Shown: positions 46,812 to 56,914, numbered from the stretch's first letter. The stretch is DNA of 64,000 nt from Zoogloea sp. LCSB751 (GCF_002028455.1 NZ_MWUM01000012.1:62001-126000), one strand, 5' to 3'. The notes: a model not told the origin generated them from the sequence alone. Program-made: numbers and translations.

Positions 46812-47365
46812 TGCGCCGCTACCGCCCGCTGCTATTGATCCTGGCCTTGCTGCTGATGCCCTTCGCAGTCGGCGCAGGGTTGTATGCCTGGGGCTGGCAT
46901 CCGGACCAACCCGGCAACCACGGCGAACTGCTGTCCCCGCCGCGCGCGCTGCCGCCGCTGGCCGACGCTTCCGGCCAGCCTCTCGGCAAACAGGACTTCG
47001 ACGGCCACTGGAGCCTGGTGGTCGCCGGCCCCGGCCCTTGCGACACCGCCTGCCGCAACTGGATCGTCGCCACCCGCCAGATCCACGTCGCCCTCTACAA
47101 GCAGATGCCGCGGGTCCAGCGCACCTGGCTGTCCGATCAGGCAGCGCCCGACGTCGCCCCGCTGCACGCCCTGCAACCCGACCTGCATGCCGCCGTGGCG
47201 CGCAGCGCCGCCGCCCGCGCGGCCTTCGACCTGGATGGGCACGGGCACCGGGTGTACGTGGTGGACCCGCTCGGCAAGATCATCCTGCGCTACGCCCCCG
47301 ACGCCGACCCGCACAACATCCTGAAGGACATGGAACGCCTGCTCCGCTATGCCTGGGCCGGCTGA
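46811..47365 (+). CDS. SCO-like membrane-anchored protein of the cox cluster
   Basis: A 184-residue protein with an N-terminal membrane helix ([22 protein letters not shown]) and a thioredoxin-like periplasmic domain. [11 protein letters not shown] sequence occupies the place of the SCO CPDVC motif, and [21 protein letters not shown] is the matching C-terminal strand. Such proteins recur between SURF1 and ctaA/ctaB in betaproteobacteria, often labelled cytochrome oxidase-associated transmembrane protein. A copper or redox role is inferred. It overlaps the SURF1 stop by one base. Confidence 0.75.
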   Translation: MRRYRPLLLILALLLMPFAVGAGLYAWGWHPDQPGNHGELLSPPRALPPLADASGQPLGKQDFDGHWSLVVAGPGPCDTACRNWIVATRQIHVALYKQMPRVQRTWLSDQAAPDVAPLHALQPDLHAAVARSAAARAAFDLDGHGHRVYVVDPLGKIILRYAPDADPHNILKDMERLLRYAWAG

Positions 47366-47390
47366 GAACGCATTCCCCGGAGAGACCACG

Positions 47391-48290
47391 ATGCCGACGA
47401 CCTTCCGCAGCACCGCCGCCCCCGCGCCTCTCGGCCTGCGCCTCGCCGCCTTCCTGACCCAGTGCAAACCGCGGGTGAACAGCCTGATCGTGTTCACCGC
47501 GCTGATCGGCATGTTCCTCGCCGTACCCGGCTGGCCGCCGGCCGGCCTGATGCTCGCCGCCACCGTCGGCATCGCGCTGGTGGCCGGTGCCGCCGCGGCG
47601 ATCAACTGCCTGGTGGAGCGGAGCATCGACGCCCGCATGGCACGTACCCGCGGCCGTCCGCTGCCGCTGGGGCTGATCAGCCCGGCGGAGACCCTCGGCC
47701 TGGCCTGCCTGACCGGCGGCTCGGGCCTGTGGCTGCTGCACGTGGCGGTCAATCCGCTGACCATGTGGCTGACCCTCGCCACCTTTCTCGGCTACGCCAT
47801 CGTCTACACCGTGATCCTGAAACCGGCCACCCCAATGAACATCGTCATCGGCGGTGCTTCCGGCGCCATGCCGCCGGTGCTCGGCTGGGCGGCAATGACG
47901 GACAGCATCGGCCTGCCGGCGCTGGCCCTGTTCCTCATCATCTTCCTGTGGACGCCGCCCCACTTCTGGGCACTGGCCTGCTACCGGCGCGAGGAATACG
48001 CCCGCGCCGGCCTGCCGATGCTGCCGGTCAGCCACGGCGTGGCGCTGACCTGCCTGCACATCCTGCTATACACCATCCTGCTGGCGGCCGTGTCCTACCT
48101 GCCGTGCACGCTGGGCCTGTCCGGCGGCGTCTATCTGGCGCTGGTCAGCCTGCTCAACCTGGGCTACCTGCGGGAGGCCTGGACCCTGTGGCGCGATTAC
48201 TCGGACGCCCGTGCGCGGCACGCCTTCCGCTATTCGCTGATCTACCTCACCGGCCTGTTCGCGGCCCTCTTCCTGGACCGCCTGGCATGA
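47391..48290 (+). CDS. ctaB: Protoheme IX farnesyltransferase (heme O synthase)
   Basis: A 299-residue UbiA-family prenyltransferase with about eight membrane helices that converts heme b to heme o. The Asp-rich motif is in [20 protein letters not shown], and a second conserved region is [20 protein letters not shown]. The ATG at 47391 follows a GGAGAGACC ribosome binding site. It overlaps ctaA by four bases (ATGA), coupling the two steps of heme a synthesis. Confidence 0.95.
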   Translation: MPTTFRSTAAPAPLGLRLAAFLTQCKPRVNSLIVFTALIGMFLAVPGWPPAGLMLAATVGIALVAGAAAAINCLVERSIDARMARTRGRPLPLGLISPAETLGLACLTGGSGLWLLHVAVNPLTMWLTLATFLGYAIVYTVILKPATPMNIVIGGASGAMPPVLGWAAMTDSIGLPALALFLIIFLWTPPHFWALACYRREEYARAGLPMLPVSHGVALTCLHILLYTILLAAVSYLPCTLGLSGGVYLALVSLLNLGYLREAWTLWRDYSDARARHAFRYSLIYLTGLFAALFLDRLA

Positions 48291-49348
48291 GGGCGCGCCC
48301 ATCCGGCCGGCGTAGCCTCGCCATCGTCGCTTTCCTGCTTGCCCTGGTGGTGGTTTCCCTCGGGGCCTGGGTGCGCCTGTCCGACGCCGGCCTCGGTTGC
48401 CCGGACTGGCCCGGCTGCTATGGTCATCTGGTTGGCGTGCCGGAACGTGCCCACGAAGTAAGCGCTGCGGAAACGGCCTTCGGCCAGCGCATCGAGGCCG
48501 GCAAGGCCTGGAAAGAGATGATCCACCGCTACGCCGCCGGCACGCTGGGTCTGTGCATCGCCGGCCTGGCGGTGCTCGGCTGGCGGCAACGCGCCCGGCG
48601 CAAGCCGACGCTCGAACTGGCCCTGCTCGCCGTGGTGCTGGTACAGGCTACCCTCGGCATGCTGACCGTCACCCAGTTGCTGAAGCCGGTGATCGTCACC
48701 TGCCACCTGCTCGGCGGCATGACGACACTGGCGCTGCTGGCGGCCCTGGTGCTGCGGGAAGGGCGCGGTCTCCGTCCGGCGGCAGGCACCAGCGCCAGTC
48801 TGCGGGCGCACGCCGGCGCGGCGCTGGCCACGGTCATCGTGCAGATCGCCCTCGGTGGCTGGGTCAGCAGCAACTACGCCGCGGCCATCTGTCCGGACTT
48901 TCCAACCTGCCAGGGCAGCTTCAGCCCGCCGCTGGATTTCCATCATGCCTTCACGCTGGACCGCGAACTGGGCATCACCGCCAGCGGCGCCCTGCTGCCA
49001 GCCAGCGCCTTGACCGCCATCCACTGGACGCATCGCCTGTTCGCCGGCGTGGTGCTGCTGGTCGCCGGCGGCCTCGGCGTCCGCCTGCTGGCCCGCCGAC
49101 ACAGCCATTGGCCTGGCCTTGCACTGCTCGGCGCACTGGGCCTGCAGATCGGACTGGGCATCGCCAACGTGCTGCAGCAACTGCCGCTGCCGTTGGCCGT
49201 CGCCCACAACACCGGCGCTGCGCTGCTGCTATGCGTCACCCTGGCCGTGGTCCTGCCCCTTTTGCAGAAGAAAAAAGCCCGCCACCGGCAACCGGTAGCG
49301 GGCTTTCCGCGACGTTTCGACAAGCTGGATACGGAATCGGCACGCTGA
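48287..49348 (+). CDS. ctaA: Heme A synthase
   Basis: A 353-residue membrane protein with eight helices in two four-helix repeats. Conserved histidines are in [34 protein letters not shown] and [11 protein letters not shown], and the cysteine pair in [12 protein letters not shown]. It oxidises heme o to heme a. The reading frame runs on through a terminator-like hairpin at 49274-49306, so the last ~30 residues are not conserved-looking ([14 protein letters not shown]) and are partly specified by terminator sequence. Confidence 0.92.
   Translation: MRARPSGRRSLAIVAFLLALVVVSLGAWVRLSDAGLGCPDWPGCYGHLVGVPERAHEVSAAETAFGQRIEAGKAWKEMIHRYAAGTLGLCIAGLAVLGWRQRARRKPTLELALLAVVLVQATLGMLTVTQLLKPVIVTCHLLGGMTTLALLAALVLREGRGLRPAAGTSASLRAHAGAALATVIVQIALGGWVSSNYAAAICPDFPTCQGSFSPPLDFHHAFTLDRELGITASGALLPASALTAIHWTHRLFAGVVLLVAGGLGVRLLARRHSHWPGLALLGALGLQIGLGIANVLQQLPLPLAVAHNTGAALLLCVTLAVVLPLLQKKKARHRQPVAGFPRRFDKLDTESAR
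49268..49306 (-). terminator. Intrinsic terminator of mpl, overlapping the ctaA 3' end
   Basis: Stem of 15 base pairs with one mismatch (AAAGCCCGCNACCGG with CCGGTNGCGGGCTTT) around a three-base loop, followed on the minus strand by TTTTTTCTTC. It is well placed to stop leftward transcription from mpl. On the plus strand it lies inside the ctaA reading frame with only a short TTT, so it may act weakly there too. Confidence 0.72.
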
Positions 49349-49395
49349 ATGACGGGAGCGCCGGGACCGGACGCTCCCTGCTTGTTAGGACGAAT

Positions 49396-49425
49396 CTGTG
49401 GGGGCGGACGAGTTCGCCCTCACAG
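49396..49425. repeat. REP-like palindrome, copy 6 (degenerate)
   Basis: CTGTGGGGGCGGACGAGTTC and its continuation CGCCCTCACAG form a diverged copy of the repeat, arms of about 14 bases with three mismatches. It lies between the convergent ctaA and mpl genes, where the 105-base gap holds nothing else. Confidence 0.6.
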
Positions 49426-49453
49426 GAGCCCCCCGCAGGGGATACCCCCTGGC

Positions 49454-50800
49454 TTACTGCCCGAGGGCGGTCAGCAGCTTGCCGTGGATGCCGCCGAAAC
49501 CACCATTGCTCATGACCAGGATCCGATCACCGTCGCGGGCTTCAGCGACGATGGCGGCCACCAGCGCCTCCAGATCATCCTCGACCACCGTTTTGCCAGC
49601 GATCGGCGCCAAGGCCGCGCGGGCGTCCCAACCCAGGTTGGCGGCGTAGCAGAAGACCTTGTCGGCCTGGGTCAGGCTGGCCGGTAGCTGGTCCTTCATC
49701 ACGCCGAGCTTCATGGTGTTGGAGCGCGGCTCCAGCACCGCCAGGATGCGCGCATCACCAACCTGGCGGCGCAGGCCTTCGACGGTCAGCGTGATCGCGG
49801 TCGGGTGATGGGCGAAATCGTCATACACCGCCACCCCGCGCACCGTGCCACGCAGTTCGAGGCGGCGCTTGACGCCCTCGAAACGGCTCAGCGCATCCAA
49901 CGCCACTTCCGGCGTAACCCCCACGTGCCGCGCCGCGGCGATCGCCGCCAGCGCATTGGCGCGATTGTGACGGCCGGACAAAGGCAAGCGGCGGCGTCCG
50001 ATCTCCTTGCCCAGGTGACGGACCACCACCTCGTCCTCGCTGGCCCCCTCCACCACCGACCAGCCCGCCGCGTCGTTGAACCATTCCAGCTCGGACCAGC
50101 AGCCGCGCTGCATGACCCGCGGCAGGGATTCTTCGGCGGCATTGGCGACGATGCGGCCGAGCCGCGGCACGGTGCGCACCAGGTGGTGGAACTGGGTTTC
50201 GATGGCCGCCAGGTCGGAGAAGATGTCGGCATGATCGAACTCCAGGTTGTTCAGGATCAGCGTCCGCGGACGGTAATGAACGAACTTGGAGCGCTTGTCG
50301 CAGAAGGCCGTATCGTATTCGTCGGCCTCGATAACGAAGAACGGCGACTCGGTCAGCCGTGCCGACAGGCCGAAGTTCTTCGGCACGCCGCCGACCAGGA
50401 ACCCCGGATTGAGGCCGGCATCCTCGAGGATCCAGGCCAGCAGCGAAGTGGTGGTGGTCTTGCCGTGGGTACCGGCAACGCCCAGCACCCAGCGCCCCTG
50501 CAGCACGTTCTCGGCCAGCCATTGAGGACCCGACACATAGGGCAGGCCCTTGTCGAGGATCTCCTCCAGCAGCGGATTGCCGCGGGAAATCGCGTTGCCG
50601 ACGACGAACATGTCCGGCTCCAGGTCGAGCTGCTCAACCCCGTAGCCCTCGACGAGGCGGATGCCCTGCTCTTCGAGCTGGGTGCTCATCGGCGGATAGA
50701 CGTTGGCATCGCAGCCCGTCACGGTATGGCCGGCAGCCCGCGCCAGCAGGGCCACGCCGCCCATGAAGGTTCCGCAGATTCCAAGAATGTGTATGTGCAT
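49454..50800 (-). CDS. mpl: UDP-MurNAc:L-Ala-gamma-D-Glu-meso-DAP ligase (murein recycling)
   Basis: A 448-residue Mur-ligase-family enzyme that reattaches the recycled tripeptide to UDP-N-acetylmuramate. The N-terminal Rossmann block is HIHILGICGTFMGG, the ATP loop is GVAGTHGKTTTTSLLAWIL, and the ligase features include FDHADIFSDL, SGRHNRANALAAIAAA and FAHHPTAI. GICGTFMGG rather than MurC's GIGGIGM... marks Mpl. It may work with the AmpG-like permease at 1040, though far away. It is monocistronic, ending at a strong terminator. The start at 50800 has a weak ribosome binding site. Confidence 0.95.
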   Translation of the reverse strand: MHIHILGICGTFMGGVALLARAAGHTVTGCDANVYPPMSTQLEEQGIRLVEGYGVEQLDLEPDMFVVGNAISRGNPLLEEILDKGLPYVSGPQWLAENVLQGRWVLGVAGTHGKTTTTSLLAWILEDAGLNPGFLVGGVPKNFGLSARLTESPFFVIEADEYDTAFCDKRSKFVHYRPRTLILNNLEFDHADIFSDLAAIETQFHHLVRTVPRLGRIVANAAEESLPRVMQRGCWSELEWFNDAAGWSVVEGASEDEVVVRHLGKEIGRRRLPLSGRHNRANALAAIAAARHVGVTPEVALDALSRFEGVKRRLELRGTVRGVAVYDDFAHHPTAITLTVEGLRRQVGDARILAVLEPRSNTMKLGVMKDQLPASLTQADKVFCYAANLGWDARAALAPIAGKTVVEDDLEALVAAIVAEARDGDRILVMSNGGFGGIHGKLLTALGQ

Positions 50801-50886
50801 TATTCGTCTAAGCGACAGAAACAGTGCCGCAACAGTCGTGTGTAGAATGGTTGGCATTCTAATCGAACGGGGAGCTCCGACCGCCC

Positions 50887-51513
50887 ATGCCGCGCCCTGC
50901 CGTTCCACACCGCAGCAATCTGCGCCGCGAGATCGCCGCCCTGGCGGCCCGCATGATCGCCGAAGACGGCATCAGCGATTATGGCTTTGCCAAGCGCAAG
51001 GCCGCCCGCCAGCTCGGCGCCCTCGCCGCCGACGAACTGCCCAACAACGCGGAGATCGAAGCCGAAGTCCGCACTTACCTCGCCGTTTTCCAGGACGAAG
51101 AACACCTGGAGCGCCAGTACGTCATGCGCTCGGCCGCCGTCGCAGTGATGCGCGAACTGGAGCCTTTCCGTCCTTACCTCACCGGACCGGTGCTGGAAGG
51201 CACCGCCGGTCGCTACTCGGAAGTAGAGATCGACCTGTTCCCCGAGAGCGCCAAGGAAGTGGAGATTTTCTTCCTCAACAACGACGTCGCCTACGAACAC
51301 CGGGAGCCGCGCCGCAACCAGCCCGACGGCCCGGAAGCCATCCTCGTCTTCGACTGGGACGACATCCCGTTCAAGCTGCGCATCTACTCCCCCGACGTGG
51401 AGCGCCTGAACCGCCGCGGCAACCATGGCGCACGCCAGATGGAACGCGCGCGCCTGTCCGTCGTCGAAGCGCTCATCAACGAAACTTCGGCAGAAGCCCA
51501 CATCCATCCATGA
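50887..51513 (+). CDS. Conserved hypothetical protein, 208 residues
   Basis: Not assigned. A helical N-terminal region (RREIAALAARMIAEDGISDYGFAKRKAA) is followed by an alpha/beta part with GRYSEVEIDLFPESAKEVEIF and ILVFDWDDIPFKLRIYSP. The alternating acidic pattern recalls minimal nucleotidyltransferases, but the key GS motif is not clear, so this is only a possibility. It overlaps the following thioredoxin-like gene by four bases (ATGA), indicating coupling. Confidence 0.68.
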   Translation: MPRPAVPHRSNLRREIAALAARMIAEDGISDYGFAKRKAARQLGALAADELPNNAEIEAEVRTYLAVFQDEEHLERQYVMRSAAVAVMRELEPFRPYLTGPVLEGTAGRYSEVEIDLFPESAKEVEIFFLNNDVAYEHREPRRNQPDGPEAILVFDWDDIPFKLRIYSPDVERLNRRGNHGARQMERARLSVVEALINETSAEAHIHP

Positions 51514-52070
51514 GTCGCAGCACCACCCTCGCCCTCGTCACCGCCGTCGCCCTGACCTCCGGAGCGGCCGGTTTGTATACCTCCTACGCCAGCAACGCCA
51601 TCGCCGCGACACCGGCAAGCAACCTATCCCAGACCCAGCGCACCGCGCTCGGTAAGCTGCTGGCACTCGATCTGCCCGACGCCAAGGGCACCCAGCAACC
51701 GTTCTCGGCCTGGAAGGGCAAGGTGCTGGTCGTCAACTTCTGGGCCACCTGGTGCCCGCCGTGCCGCAAGGAGATCCCGGCGTTCTCGGCCCTGAGCCGC
51801 AAATATGCCGGCAAAGGCGTGCAATTCGTCGGCGTGAGCATCGATACTGCCAAGAATGTGGCCGGCTTCCTGGCCAAGCAACAGGTCGCCTACCCGCTGG
51901 TGATTGCCGATCCGTCCCTGGTCCAGCTCACCGAGGAACTCGGCAACAGCTCCCAGGGCCTGCCTTTCACGTTGGTCATCGATCGCAACGGCAGCATCAG
52001 CCTGGTCAAGCTGGGCGAATTGTCCGAGCAGGAGCTGGACCGCAAACTCGCCGAACTGAGCAAGTCCTGA
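51510..52070 (+). CDS. TlpA-like periplasmic thioredoxin
   Basis: A 186-residue exported thioredoxin-fold protein. Signal peptide-like N-terminus (TTLALVTAVALTSGAAG), then VLVVNFWATWCPPCRKEIPA with the active-site CPPC, and the cis-proline region QGLPFTLVIDRNG. Proteins of this TlpA/ResA group reduce or maintain disulfides in the periplasm, often for cytochrome c or copper-centre maturation, which suits the nearby oxidase cluster. The actual substrate is unknown. Confidence 0.88.
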   Translation: MSRSTTLALVTAVALTSGAAGLYTSYASNAIAATPASNLSQTQRTALGKLLALDLPDAKGTQQPFSAWKGKVLVVNFWATWCPPCRKEIPAFSALSRKYAGKGVQFVGVSIDTAKNVAGFLAKQQVAYPLVIADPSLVQLTEELGNSSQGLPFTLVIDRNGSISLVKLGELSEQELDRKLAELSKS

Positions 52071-52130
52071 CGCTTCCGAGCAGGGCTGCGCGGTGGACAA
52101 CTTGCGCGTAATTACGGCAAACTTGCACTC

Positions 52131-52628
52131 ATGACGCGCAAAACCCGCACCCAGGAAGCCCATAATGACAACCCGCCGCAACAGCGGATTCTCGTTTTGC
52201 ATGGTCCCAACCTGAACCTGCTCGGCCGCCGGGAGCCCGGCATCTACGGACTGACGACCCTCGCCGACATCCATGTCGCGATGGAAAGTCGGGCCAAAGC
52301 CGACGGCGTACTGCTGGAGTCCTTCCAGAGCAACCACGAGGGCGAACTGATCGACCGCGTGCAGGCTGCGGAAAGCGAAGCCGTCGATTTCATCGTCATC
52401 AATCCGGCAGGCTACACGCACACCAGCGTCGCACTGCGGGACGCCCTCGCCGGCGTCGCCATTCCGTACGTCGAAGTGCACCTGTCGAACATCCACGCCC
52501 GCGAGCCGTTCCGCCATCACTCCTACTTTTCCGACAAGGCGGTGGGAGTGATCTGCGGGCTGGGCGCCCAGGGCTACCAACTCGCCCTCGAATTCGCCCT
52601 CGCCCGTCTGCGCGCAGCTCGCGCCTGA
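52131..52628 (+). CDS. aroQ: 3-dehydroquinate dehydratase, type II
   Basis: A 165-residue shikimate-pathway enzyme. The family elements are [20 protein letters not shown] with the active tyrosine, [29 protein letters not shown] and [12 protein letters not shown]. It has a 19-residue N-terminal extension over the usual start; the alternative begins near the [11 protein letters not shown] segment but lacks a start codon. It lies upstream of accB as in many betaproteobacteria. Confidence 0.96.
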   Translation: MTRKTRTQEAHNDNPPQQRILVLHGPNLNLLGRREPGIYGLTTLADIHVAMESRAKADGVLLESFQSNHEGELIDRVQAAESEAVDFIVINPAGYTHTSVALRDALAGVAIPYVEVHLSNIHAREPFRHHSYFSDKAVGVICGLGAQGYQLALEFALARLRAARA

Positions 52629-52686
52629 ACAAGACATCGGCGGGCCGGCCATGCTGCCGGCCGCCTCACATATCAAGGGGAATAAT

Positions 52687-53148
52687 ATGGATCTTCGCAA
52701 GCTCAAGAAATTGATCGACCTGGTCCAGGAGTCTGGCATCTCCGAGCTGGAAGTCACCGAAGGCGAGGAAAAAGTCCGCATCGCCAAGCACATCTCCGGC
52801 CCCGCGCCGGTCAGCTACGTCGCCCAGGCCCCCGTTGCGCCGGTCGCCGTCAGCGCTCCCGCCTTCGCCTCGGCAGCACCTGTCGCTGCCGCAGCCGAAT
52901 CGGCCCTGCCGGAGGGCAATGTGGTCAAGTCGCCCATGGTCGGTACCTTCTACCGCGCCTCCGCGCCGGGCGCCAAGCCCCTCGTCGAAGTGGGCCAGAG
53001 CGTCGCCGTCGGCGACGTGCTGTGCATCATCGAAGCCATGAAGCTGATGAACGAGATCGAAGCCGAAGTAGCCGGCACCGTGAAGGCCATCCTCGTCGAA
53101 AACGGCGAGCCGCTGGAATACGGCGAACCCCTCTTCGTCATCGGCTAA
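52687..53148 (+). CDS. accB: Biotin carboxyl carrier protein of acetyl-CoA carboxylase
   Basis: A 153-residue carrier. An N-terminal helical part ([18 protein letters not shown]) and an Ala/Pro-rich linker (~40-75) lead to the biotinyl domain with the lysine in [12 protein letters not shown]. It carries CO2 on biotin for malonyl-CoA synthesis. The start follows AAGGGGAATAAT. It is 3 bp before accC. Confidence 0.97.
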   Translation: MDLRKLKKLIDLVQESGISELEVTEGEEKVRIAKHISGPAPVSYVAQAPVAPVAVSAPAFASAAPVAAAAESALPEGNVVKSPMVGTFYRASAPGAKPLVEVGQSVAVGDVLCIIEAMKLMNEIEAEVAGTVKAILVENGEPLEYGEPLFVIG

Positions 53149-53151
53149 ATC

Positions 53152-54519
53152 ATGGCGATGTTCGAAAAAATCCTGATCGCCAACCGGGGCGAGATCGCCC
53201 TGCGTGTGCTGCGCGCCTGCCGCGAACTGGGCATCAAGACCGTCGCGGTCCATTCCGAGCCGGACGCCGAGGCCAAGTACGTCAAGCTGGCCGACGAGTC
53301 GGTCTGTATCGGCCCGGCCTCGTCGGCCCTCAGCTACCTCAACATCCCGGCGCTGATCTCGGCCGCTGAAGTCACCGACGCGGAAGCCATCCACCCGGGC
53401 TACGGCTTCCTGTCCGAGAACGCCGACTTCGCCGAGCGGGTCGAGCAGTCCGGCTTCGTCTTCATCGGCCCGCGCGCCGAAACCATCCGCCTGATGGGTG
53501 ACAAGGTTTCCGCAAAGGATGCCATGAAGGCGGCTGGCGTGCCCTGCGTGCCCGGCTCCGACGGTGCGCTGCCGGAAGACCCGAAGGAAATCGTCAAGAT
53601 CGCCCGGGCCATCGGCTACCCGGTAATCATCAAGGCCGCCGGCGGCGGCGGCGGTCGCGGGATGCGCGTGGTGCACACCGAGGCCGCGCTGATCAACGCC
53701 GTCACGACGACCCGCGCCGAAGCCGGTGCAGCCTTCGGCAATCCGACGGTTTACATGGAGAAGTTCCTGGAGAATCCGCGTCACGTGGAAATCCAGATCC
53801 TGGCCGACCAGCACGGCAACGCCATCTACCTGGGCGAACGCGACTGCTCCATGCAGCGCCGCCACCAGAAGGTCATCGAGGAAGCCCCCGCTCCGGGTAT
53901 CGAGCGCCGCCATATCGCCCGTATCGGCGAGCGTTGCGCCGAGGCCTGCCGCAAGATCGGCTACCGGGGCGCCGGTACCTTCGAATTCCTGTACGAGAAC
54001 GGTGAGTTCTACTTCATCGAGATGAACACCCGTGTGCAGGTCGAACACCCGGTCACCGAGCTGATCACCGGCGTGGACATCGTGCAGGAACAGATCCGCG
54101 TCGCCGCCGGCCAGAAGCTCAACTACCGGCAGAAGGACATCGAGTTCCGCGGCCATGCAATCGAATGCCGCATCAACGCGGAAGATCCGTTCAAATTCAC
54201 CCCCTGCCCCGGCAAGATCACCAACTGGCACGTGCCCGGTGGCCCCGGCATCCGCGTCGACTCCCACGTATATAGCGGCTACACCGTGCCACAGCACTAC
54301 GACTCGATGATCGGCAAGCTGATCGCCTACGGCGACACCCGCGACCAGGCCATCCGCCGCATGCGCATCGCGCTGTCTGAGATGCTGGTGGAAGGCATCA
54401 AGACCAACATCCCGCTGCACCAGGAACTGATGCTCGATGCCCGCTTCGTCGAGGGCGGCACCAGCATCCACTACCTGGAGCACAAGCTGGCGGGCCGCAA
54501 CGACGTCAGCAAGAACTGA
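53152..54519 (+). CDS. accC: Biotin carboxylase subunit of acetyl-CoA carboxylase
   Basis: A 455-residue ATP-grasp enzyme that carboxylates the biotin of AccB. Motifs: [42 protein letters not shown] (nucleotide loop), [28 protein letters not shown]. Two possible starts lie two codons apart (53152 and 53158); the longer gives MAMFEKI. It ends 47 bp before prmA. Confidence 0.97.
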   Translation: MAMFEKILIANRGEIALRVLRACRELGIKTVAVHSEPDAEAKYVKLADESVCIGPASSALSYLNIPALISAAEVTDAEAIHPGYGFLSENADFAERVEQSGFVFIGPRAETIRLMGDKVSAKDAMKAAGVPCVPGSDGALPEDPKEIVKIARAIGYPVIIKAAGGGGGRGMRVVHTEAALINAVTTTRAEAGAAFGNPTVYMEKFLENPRHVEIQILADQHGNAIYLGERDCSMQRRHQKVIEEAPAPGIERRHIARIGERCAEACRKIGYRGAGTFEFLYENGEFYFIEMNTRVQVEHPVTELITGVDIVQEQIRVAAGQKLNYRQKDIEFRGHAIECRINAEDPFKFTPCPGKITNWHVPGGPGIRVDSHVYSGYTVPQHYDSMIGKLIAYGDTRDQAIRRMRIALSEMLVEGIKTNIPLHQELMLDARFVEGGTSIHYLEHKLAGRNDVSKN

Positions 54520-54566
54520 TGATGGCGCGCCCCCACTCGCTCAATCCGTCATCCAAGGAGGCCTGA

Positions 54567-55469
54567 ATGTGGATCTCGGTCATCCTGCAGGCTGACGCGA
54601 CCCGCGCCGAAGCCTTGTCAGAAGCCCTGATGGAGCACGGCGCACTGTCGGTCAGCATCGACGATGCAGATGCCGGCACCGACGCGGAAAAACCCCAGTT
54701 CGGCGAGCCGGGCATGCACCCGGCCAGCCTGTGGGACCACAGCCGGGTCGTCGCGTTGTTCGACACCGACACCGATCTCGCCACGGCACTGGCCACCGCC
54801 TCGGCTGCCGCTGGGCTGGAAACGGTGCCGCCGTTCACCATCGAAGAGGTCGAAGAACAGAACTGGGTGCAGCTCACCCAGAGCCAGTTCGATCCGATCC
54901 GCATCACCGAGCGGCTGTGGATCGTGCCGTCGTGGCACGAATCCCCGGATGCGGACGCGATCAACCTGGTGCTCGACCCGGGCATGGCTTTCGGCACCGG
55001 CTCGCATCCCACCACCCGCCTGTGCCTCGAATGGCTGACCGGTGAGATCACGCCGGGCGTCAGCGTCCTCGACTACGGCTGCGGCTCCGGCATCCTGGCG
55101 ATTGCCGCCGCCAAGCTGGGGGCCGGTGAGGTCACCGGCGTGGACATCGACGAGAAGGCGGTCGACACCGCAGCCGACAACGCTGCCAACAACGGCGTCA
55201 GCCTGCACCTGCAGGTTTCGGCCAAGCCCCTCGACGGCACCTTCCAGCGCGTCGTCGCCAACATCCTGACCAATCCGCTCAAGATGCTGGCCCCGCTGCT
55301 CGCCGCCCGCGTCGCCCCCGGCGGCAAGCTGGCCCTGTCCGGCGTACTGGAAGCCCAGGCCGGCGACGTCATCGAAGCCTACGCCCCCTTCATCGCCCTG
55401 CATGTGGGTGCCACCCTGGACGGCTGGGTCCGCCTCGAAGGCGAGCTGCCGTTATCGGCCGAGTCATGA
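54567..55469 (+). CDS. prmA: Ribosomal protein L11 methyltransferase
   Basis: A 300-residue SAM-dependent methyltransferase that trimethylates ribosomal protein L11. N-terminal substrate domain (MWISVILQADATRAEALSEAL), then LDPGMAFGTGSHPTTRLCL, the SAM loop VLDYGCGSGILAIAAAKLG, and VVANILTNPLKMLAP. AAGGAGG precedes the ATG. Its stop overlaps the next start by four bases (ATGA). Confidence 0.97.
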   Translation: MWISVILQADATRAEALSEALMEHGALSVSIDDADAGTDAEKPQFGEPGMHPASLWDHSRVVALFDTDTDLATALATASAAAGLETVPPFTIEEVEEQNWVQLTQSQFDPIRITERLWIVPSWHESPDADAINLVLDPGMAFGTGSHPTTRLCLEWLTGEITPGVSVLDYGCGSGILAIAAAKLGAGEVTGVDIDEKAVDTAADNAANNGVSLHLQVSAKPLDGTFQRVVANILTNPLKMLAPLLAARVAPGGKLALSGVLEAQAGDVIEAYAPFIALHVGATLDGWVRLEGELPLSAES

Positions 55470-56914
55470 TCCTTGCGCGCTGCCCGGCGTGCTCAACCAC
55501 CTTCCGGGTGCGTCCCGAGCAATTGAGCGCCCGCCACGGGCGGGTGCGCTGCGGCCAGTGCCAGCATCCCTTCAACGCGCTGGAAAACCAGGTCGAGGAA
55601 GAGGCGCTGGCCGACGACCTGCCGCGGGAGCCGGTGCATGCCCCCGCGGTCAGCACGGCCCCGTCGCTGTTTGTCCTGCAGGAAAAGCCCCCTGAAACAA
55701 CCGGCGATCCCGCGGAGCCTCCCCTGGACGACGCCGCCCCATTCCCGGCAGAACCTGCCCGGGAAGAAGCGCCGGCTCCCGACAGCACAGCCACAGACGA
55801 AGTGGCGTCGCCGGGCGAGCCGACCCCGCCGACTTCACAAACGGAAGCCCCCGCGGACAGCGATGCACTGGAGGCCCCGGCGTTCATCACCTTCGAAGAC
55901 GAGCAAGCCCCATCGTCCGATGCCCCGCCTGAGGCACCACAGAGCGTGGACGAACGCATCGAACCCATAGGCGAAATCCAGTTCGAAGCCCTCGACCAAT
56001 GGCCGGAAGAAGACATCCAACCCACGCCCGAGGCGTCTACGGCGGACGAAGCCCTGGCCGACGATGCGCTAGACGAGGATGAAGATGGATCGGCGGCAGA
56101 CGCCGGAGCCCCCGTTGCCCCATTCGCGTTCAAGCCCGATTGGCCGGACGCGTCTGAACTCGACCTGAAGAGCCCCCCCGACGCATCCCTCATCGACGAA
56201 GGTCCGCTGGATTTCGACTCGCTGCTGCACAAGAAGGTGGTGGACGACACCCCCGGCACACCCTTGCAGGCACTGGAGGAGGACCTTCCGGTAGCAAGCG
56301 CCGAGGCACAGGCCTTGGCAAGCGGACTCCCGATCGAGCGCCCCCCTGCCGACGCCAGCTCAAGCGAGCCCGAGGAGGACGAGCCGGAAGAGCGCGAAGC
56401 CTTCACGGAAGAGCCTGAGGAGGCCACCGGTCCCTCTGCCCTGCAACAGGTGGCCTGGGCCGCCGGCGCCACGCTGCTGGTGCTGGCCCTGCTGGCCCAG
56501 GGGGTGCTGGTGTTCCGCAGCGAAATCGCCCAGTCATCAGCGCAGATGCGGCTTTTCATGGAGAGCGTATGTGCCGGCATGGGCTGCGAGCTGCCGCTGC
56601 CCCGCGAGTCCACATCGATCACCATCGAAAGCTCCGACATCCAGCCGGACGCCAGCCGGGAAGCCTTCTTCACCCTGCACGCCACCCTGCGCAACCGCGC
56701 CGAGTTTGCGCAGGCCTGGCCGCACCTCGAGATCACCCTGACCGACGCCCGCGACAAGGCCCTGGTCCGCCGGGTCCTGGAGCCCAAGCAATGGCTGCCC
56801 GCCGACATGCCCCAGGATGCCTTCCCGGCACGCAAGGAAGTGGCCGCCCGGGTCCGCTTCGAAGCGCCCGGCGTGGCCGCCGCCGGCTACCGGGTCTACG
56901 CGTTCTACCCCTGA
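55466..56914 (+). CDS. Zinc-ribbon and DUF3426 domain membrane protein
   Basis: A 482-residue protein. The N-terminus is an MJ0042-type zinc ribbon (C6, C9, C29, C32: ARCPACSTTFRV ... RCGQCQHPF). Residues ~45-320 are a long, very acidic low-complexity region (many D, E, P, A). One membrane helix (VAWAAGATLLVLALLAQGVL, ~330-350) precedes a DUF3426 domain (~370-480). The family is common in betaproteobacteria next to prmA; function unknown. It overlaps prmA by four bases. Confidence 0.88.
   Translation: MILARCPACSTTFRVRPEQLSARHGRVRCGQCQHPFNALENQVEEEALADDLPREPVHAPAVSTAPSLFVLQEKPPETTGDPAEPPLDDAAPFPAEPAREEAPAPDSTATDEVASPGEPTPPTSQTEAPADSDALEAPAFITFEDEQAPSSDAPPEAPQSVDERIEPIGEIQFEALDQWPEEDIQPTPEASTADEALADDALDEDEDGSAADAGAPVAPFAFKPDWPDASELDLKSPPDASLIDEGPLDFDSLLHKKVVDDTPGTPLQALEEDLPVASAEAQALASGLPIERPPADASSSEPEEDEPEEREAFTEEPEEATGPSALQQVAWAAGATLLVLALLAQGVLVFRSEIAQSSAQMRLFMESVCAGMGCELPLPRESTSITIESSDIQPDASREAFFTLHATLRNRAEFAQAWPHLEITLTDARDKALVRRVLEPKQWLPADMPQDAFPARKEVAARVRFEAPGVAAAGYRVYAFYP

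Noticed and set aside
52639-52665. GC-rich inverted repeat between aroQ and accB considered as a terminator or attenuator.
   Set aside because: No T-run follows, the stem is broken by a bulge, and aroQ-accB are commonly co-transcribed.
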